Both the position numbers and the translations under genes were made by a program. This document shows positions 62,078 to 64,000 of a stretch of DNA of 64,000 nucleotides, in pieces. Below the pieces are notes generated by a model. It was given only the letters and a program-made list of their open reading frames with translations, made no database searches and was not told the DNA's origin. Origin of the DNA: Rhodospirillales bacterium (lineage in GTDB: Bacteria > Pseudomonadota > Alphaproteobacteria > Micavibrionales > Micavibrionaceae). Within the stretch, counting starts at the first letter, position 1; every line of letters begins with the position of its first letter. The stretch covers positions 62,001-126,000 of the forward strand of contig JACKJB010000002.1 in assembly GCA_020638155.1 (NCBI GenBank). Reading direction: 5' to 3'.

Positions 62078-62776
62078 ATGGCTGATGAGCCGCGCATTAT
62101 ATTGCCGGGGGACAACGGGTTCGATTTAGTGGATTCTCTTTCAAGAGATAATACGGTCATGATCGCGACGGACCTTGAAGGCATGTTTTTCGAAAATCTG
62201 GAAGAGGCTGCCCGCGCATTGACGGTGAACCTGTCCGAATTCGCCATGCGCTATGTTGCCGGGGTGATGGCTGCTGCGGCGCGCAGCGAAAATGCGTATC
62301 GGGACGCACCGGAAGGGGCCCAGTGGAAGACCCTGGCTATGATTTATGACGATGCGGTCAGGGCCAGCGGGCGGCAAGAGCGGAATAGCGTTTTGAAAAA
62401 TCTTGGCGATACCGCTTTGTTCCGGGCCGGTCTTTTCTCTGATTTTTCCGCCCGCCCCAAAAGGCAGCGGGATTTGTCGATTGAATTTGAATATTGTATC
62501 GGTATGGGGCAGGCCGCATACAGTTTCCTGTCTGACAATATCGATGAAGATGCGATGTACGGGCAGGATCAGGGCCTGTTTTACGAACTGGCCGGGTCTT
62601 TTCAGACGGCTGTTGATATGATGGCCAGAGCGACGAAGGGAACACGCGGAGCTGCGTTACCGGATGTATTCCGTTTGCTGAGTGCTGTGAATAAAACGAA
62701 CAGCAAATACGCGGCAAATGCTCTGCGTGAGCAGGGCATTGAACCGGGCATGCTGCCCGGTTTCAAATTCCAGTAG
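62078..62776 (+). CDS. Hypothetical protein, 232 aa
   Basis: This soluble, largely helical protein has no signal peptide or membrane segment. The start at 62078 (MADEPRIIL) has GGGAG six nt upstream. Its N-terminus contains DLEGMFFENLEEAARAL and LSEFAMRYVAGVMAAAARSENAY, suggesting a helical bundle; the C-part (ELAGSFQTAVDMMARATKG) is also helical. No family is recognised. It follows ubiA by 77 nt and is convergent with the glutamate dehydrogenase (2 nt between stops). Confidence 0.65.
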   Translation: MADEPRIILPGDNGFDLVDSLSRDNTVMIATDLEGMFFENLEEAARALTVNLSEFAMRYVAGVMAAAARSENAYRDAPEGAQWKTLAMIYDDAVRASGRQERNSVLKNLGDTALFRAGLFSDFSARPKRQRDLSIEFEYCIGMGQAAYSFLSDNIDEDAMYGQDQGLFYELAGSFQTAVDMMARATKGTRGAALPDVFRLLSAVNKTNSKYAANALREQGIEPGMLPGFKFQ

Positions 62777-62778
62777 TC

Positions 62779-64000
62779 TTATCCGCCGAACAGATTGCGC
62801 AGGCGCTGTTCTGCGATGACCAGCATGGCGATGTCTGTCGTCCCGGCGCTGCGGATTTCTTCCAGTAACGGTTCAAGCTGCTTGGCCTGCGGGCAGTGAT
62901 TTTCGATCCAGTGATCGACGATGCCGTAAGAGCCTTTTTTCCATGCCGTTTTGATCTGCTTGCCCATATGGGTGATGACCTGGCTGGTCAGCCCGGCCTG
63001 GCAGCCGTGGAATTCCTCGATCAATCCGTCCAGCGCTTCGGCGGACCAGCGGCCGTCGCTGCCCATATATTTCGCCTGGCGGCGCAGCCAGTCGATGTGG
63101 AAATATTCGCCCAGTTCAAAATAAGTCCGCGCGGTCAGCGTCAGGTCTGTCTTGTGATCCGTGGCGATCCGGATGATATCGAATGCGGCCCCCATCATCG
63201 GGATCATCGCGATCCGGTGGGCGAGGTCTTTCGGCAGGCCGTCATTGATCCCGGACTGGGTGCGCTGTTTGATATCATGCGCCAAAGTTCCGGGGGCAAT
63301 GGTATCGGCATTTTGCTGCAGTGTGGTGATGCCTTTGCCGAAATGGGATGTGTCATTGGCCATATCCGGTTCGCGGCCAAGACGGGTTAAGAACCACAAT
63401 GTTTCCCGTTCCATCATGCCCGCGATGCTTTTCATCGCTTTAAGCTGGACCTGTGCCGGGACTTTGTTATCGAGCGATTCAATGCTGTCCCAGAAGCTGC
63501 GCAGGTCGAATGCGTCCCGCACGACAAGGTAAGCGCGGGCGACATCGGCGCAACTTGCACCGGTCTTATCCATCAGGTCCTTGACGAAAGTCGGGCCCAT
63601 CCGGTTGACAAGACTGGTCGCCATGGTGGTTGACGCGATTTCGCGGTGCAGCCTGTGGGCCAGGATTTCGGCGCGGTATTTTTTGCGCAGGGGAACCGGG
63701 AAATAATCAACCAGCCAGTAATCCTGCATGATCGGCAGGTCCGGGATATTCGATTTGACCAGGTCCTTGGAGAACAGGATTTTCGAATAGGCCTGAATAA
63801 TCGCCAGCTCCGGGCGGGTCAGACCTTTACCGGCCTGCAGGCGTTTTTCGATTTCCTCATCATCCGGCAAACCTTCGATGTTCCGGTCGATGCCGTGATT
63901 GCGTTCAAGGCCGCGGATGAAGCGGGCGTGTTCGGGCAGGTTTTTAGAGGCCTGCATTTCCATCAGGCTGATGGCCTGTGCCTGCTGGTAGTTATTCCGC
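62779..64000 (-). CDS. gdhB: NAD-specific glutamate dehydrogenase, large type, C-terminal part
   Basis: About 407 C-terminal residues of a reverse-strand gene whose start lies beyond the window. The frame is open to the edge and reads RNNYQQAQAISLMEMQASKN at the border, a conserved block of the 180-kDa bacterial NAD-GDH (L_180 family, about 1600 residues). Further marks are RPELAIIQAYSKI, DYFP with LRKKYRAEILAHRLHREIAST, and MGPTFVKDLMDKTG. The catalytic domain is outside the window; the part seen is the C-terminal helical region. Together with PutA elsewhere in the window it would serve proline/glutamate catabolism. Confidence 0.93.
   Translation of the reverse strand, partial: RNNYQQAQAISLMEMQASKNLPEHARFIRGLERNHGIDRNIEGLPDDEEIEKRLQAGKGLTRPELAIIQAYSKILFSKDLVKSNIPDLPIMQDYWLVDYFPVPLRKKYRAEILAHRLHREIASTTMATSLVNRMGPTFVKDLMDKTGASCADVARAYLVVRDAFDLRSFWDSIESLDNKVPAQVQLKAMKSIAGMMERETLWFLTRLGREPDMANDTSHFGKGITTLQQNADTIAPGTLAHDIKQRTQSGINDGLPKDLAHRIAMIPMMGAAFDIIRIATDHKTDLTLTARTYFELGEYFHIDWLRRQAKYMGSDGRWSAEALDGLIEEFHGCQAGLTSQVITHMGKQIKTAWKKGSYGIVDHWIENHCPQAKQLEPLLEEIRSAGTTDIAMLVIAEQRLRNLFGG

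Overview
The window looks like a stretch of an alphaproteobacterial chromosome of moderately high GC. The protein families point that way: a ChrR/RpoE (ECF11-like) pair, an IalB-family protein, the ctaB-coxF-ctaG-ctaE-DUF983-SURF1 oxidase block, the conserved ubiA/rsmE/glutamate-cysteine-ligase neighbourhood, a FzlA-type GST, and the large NAD-dependent glutamate dehydrogenase. The DotA/TraY-like proteins and a very large secreted subtilisin/LysM protein fit a bacterium that interacts with other cells (for example a Micavibrio-like lineage), but that placement is inference. Genes are tightly packed, often with 4-nt start/stop overlaps or convergent 3' ends that touch. I saw no tRNA, rRNA, CRISPR array, insertion sequence or prophage.

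Layout. 1-3.9 kb: two tandem DotA/TraY-like membrane proteins, the second cut by the window edge. 4-5.7 kb: ettA. 5.9-8.5 kb: a TerA-like / Na+(K+)/Ca2+ exchanger / TerD operon. 8.5-20 kb: housekeeping genes (xseA, putA, purD, a cNMP-EAL phosphodiesterase, tadA, rluB, rsmD, uppP). 19.8-21.7 kb: a YceI protein followed by a cytochrome b561-YceI fusion. 21.7-24.7 kb: a secreted 1024-residue ankyrin/LysM/S8-protease-like protein. 25.2-34.5 kb: FzlA-like GST, SDR, a three-PAS histidine kinase, a redoxin/DsbD-like pair, and acetoacetyl-CoA synthetase.

34.5-39.7 kb holds two translationally coupled paralogs that join an ELM1/GtrOC1-like glycosyltransferase-fold domain to a long array of DUF4116-like repeats. 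They are AT-richer than their surroundings and are the most unusual genes here. Directly beyond, at 39.8-39.94 kb, a 28-codon alanine/cysteine-rich leader peptide with mutually exclusive hairpins and a short T-tailed hairpin precedes a class I aminotransferase. It looks like an undescribed alanine-type transcription attenuator.

41.2-46 kb: TrmH-type methyltransferase, a ChrR-like anti-sigma factor that has lost its N-terminal zinc ligands, its sigma factor, and envelope genes (IalB, M23 peptidase). 46-56.8 kb: GhrA-like reductase and the cytochrome c oxidase structural and assembly genes, split by a TldD/TldE pair. 57-64 kb: KefB-like antiporter, a divergent GCS2 ligase, rsmE/ubiA with overlapping divergent start codons, an unknown gene, and the C-terminal part of NAD-glutamate dehydrogenase running off the right edge.
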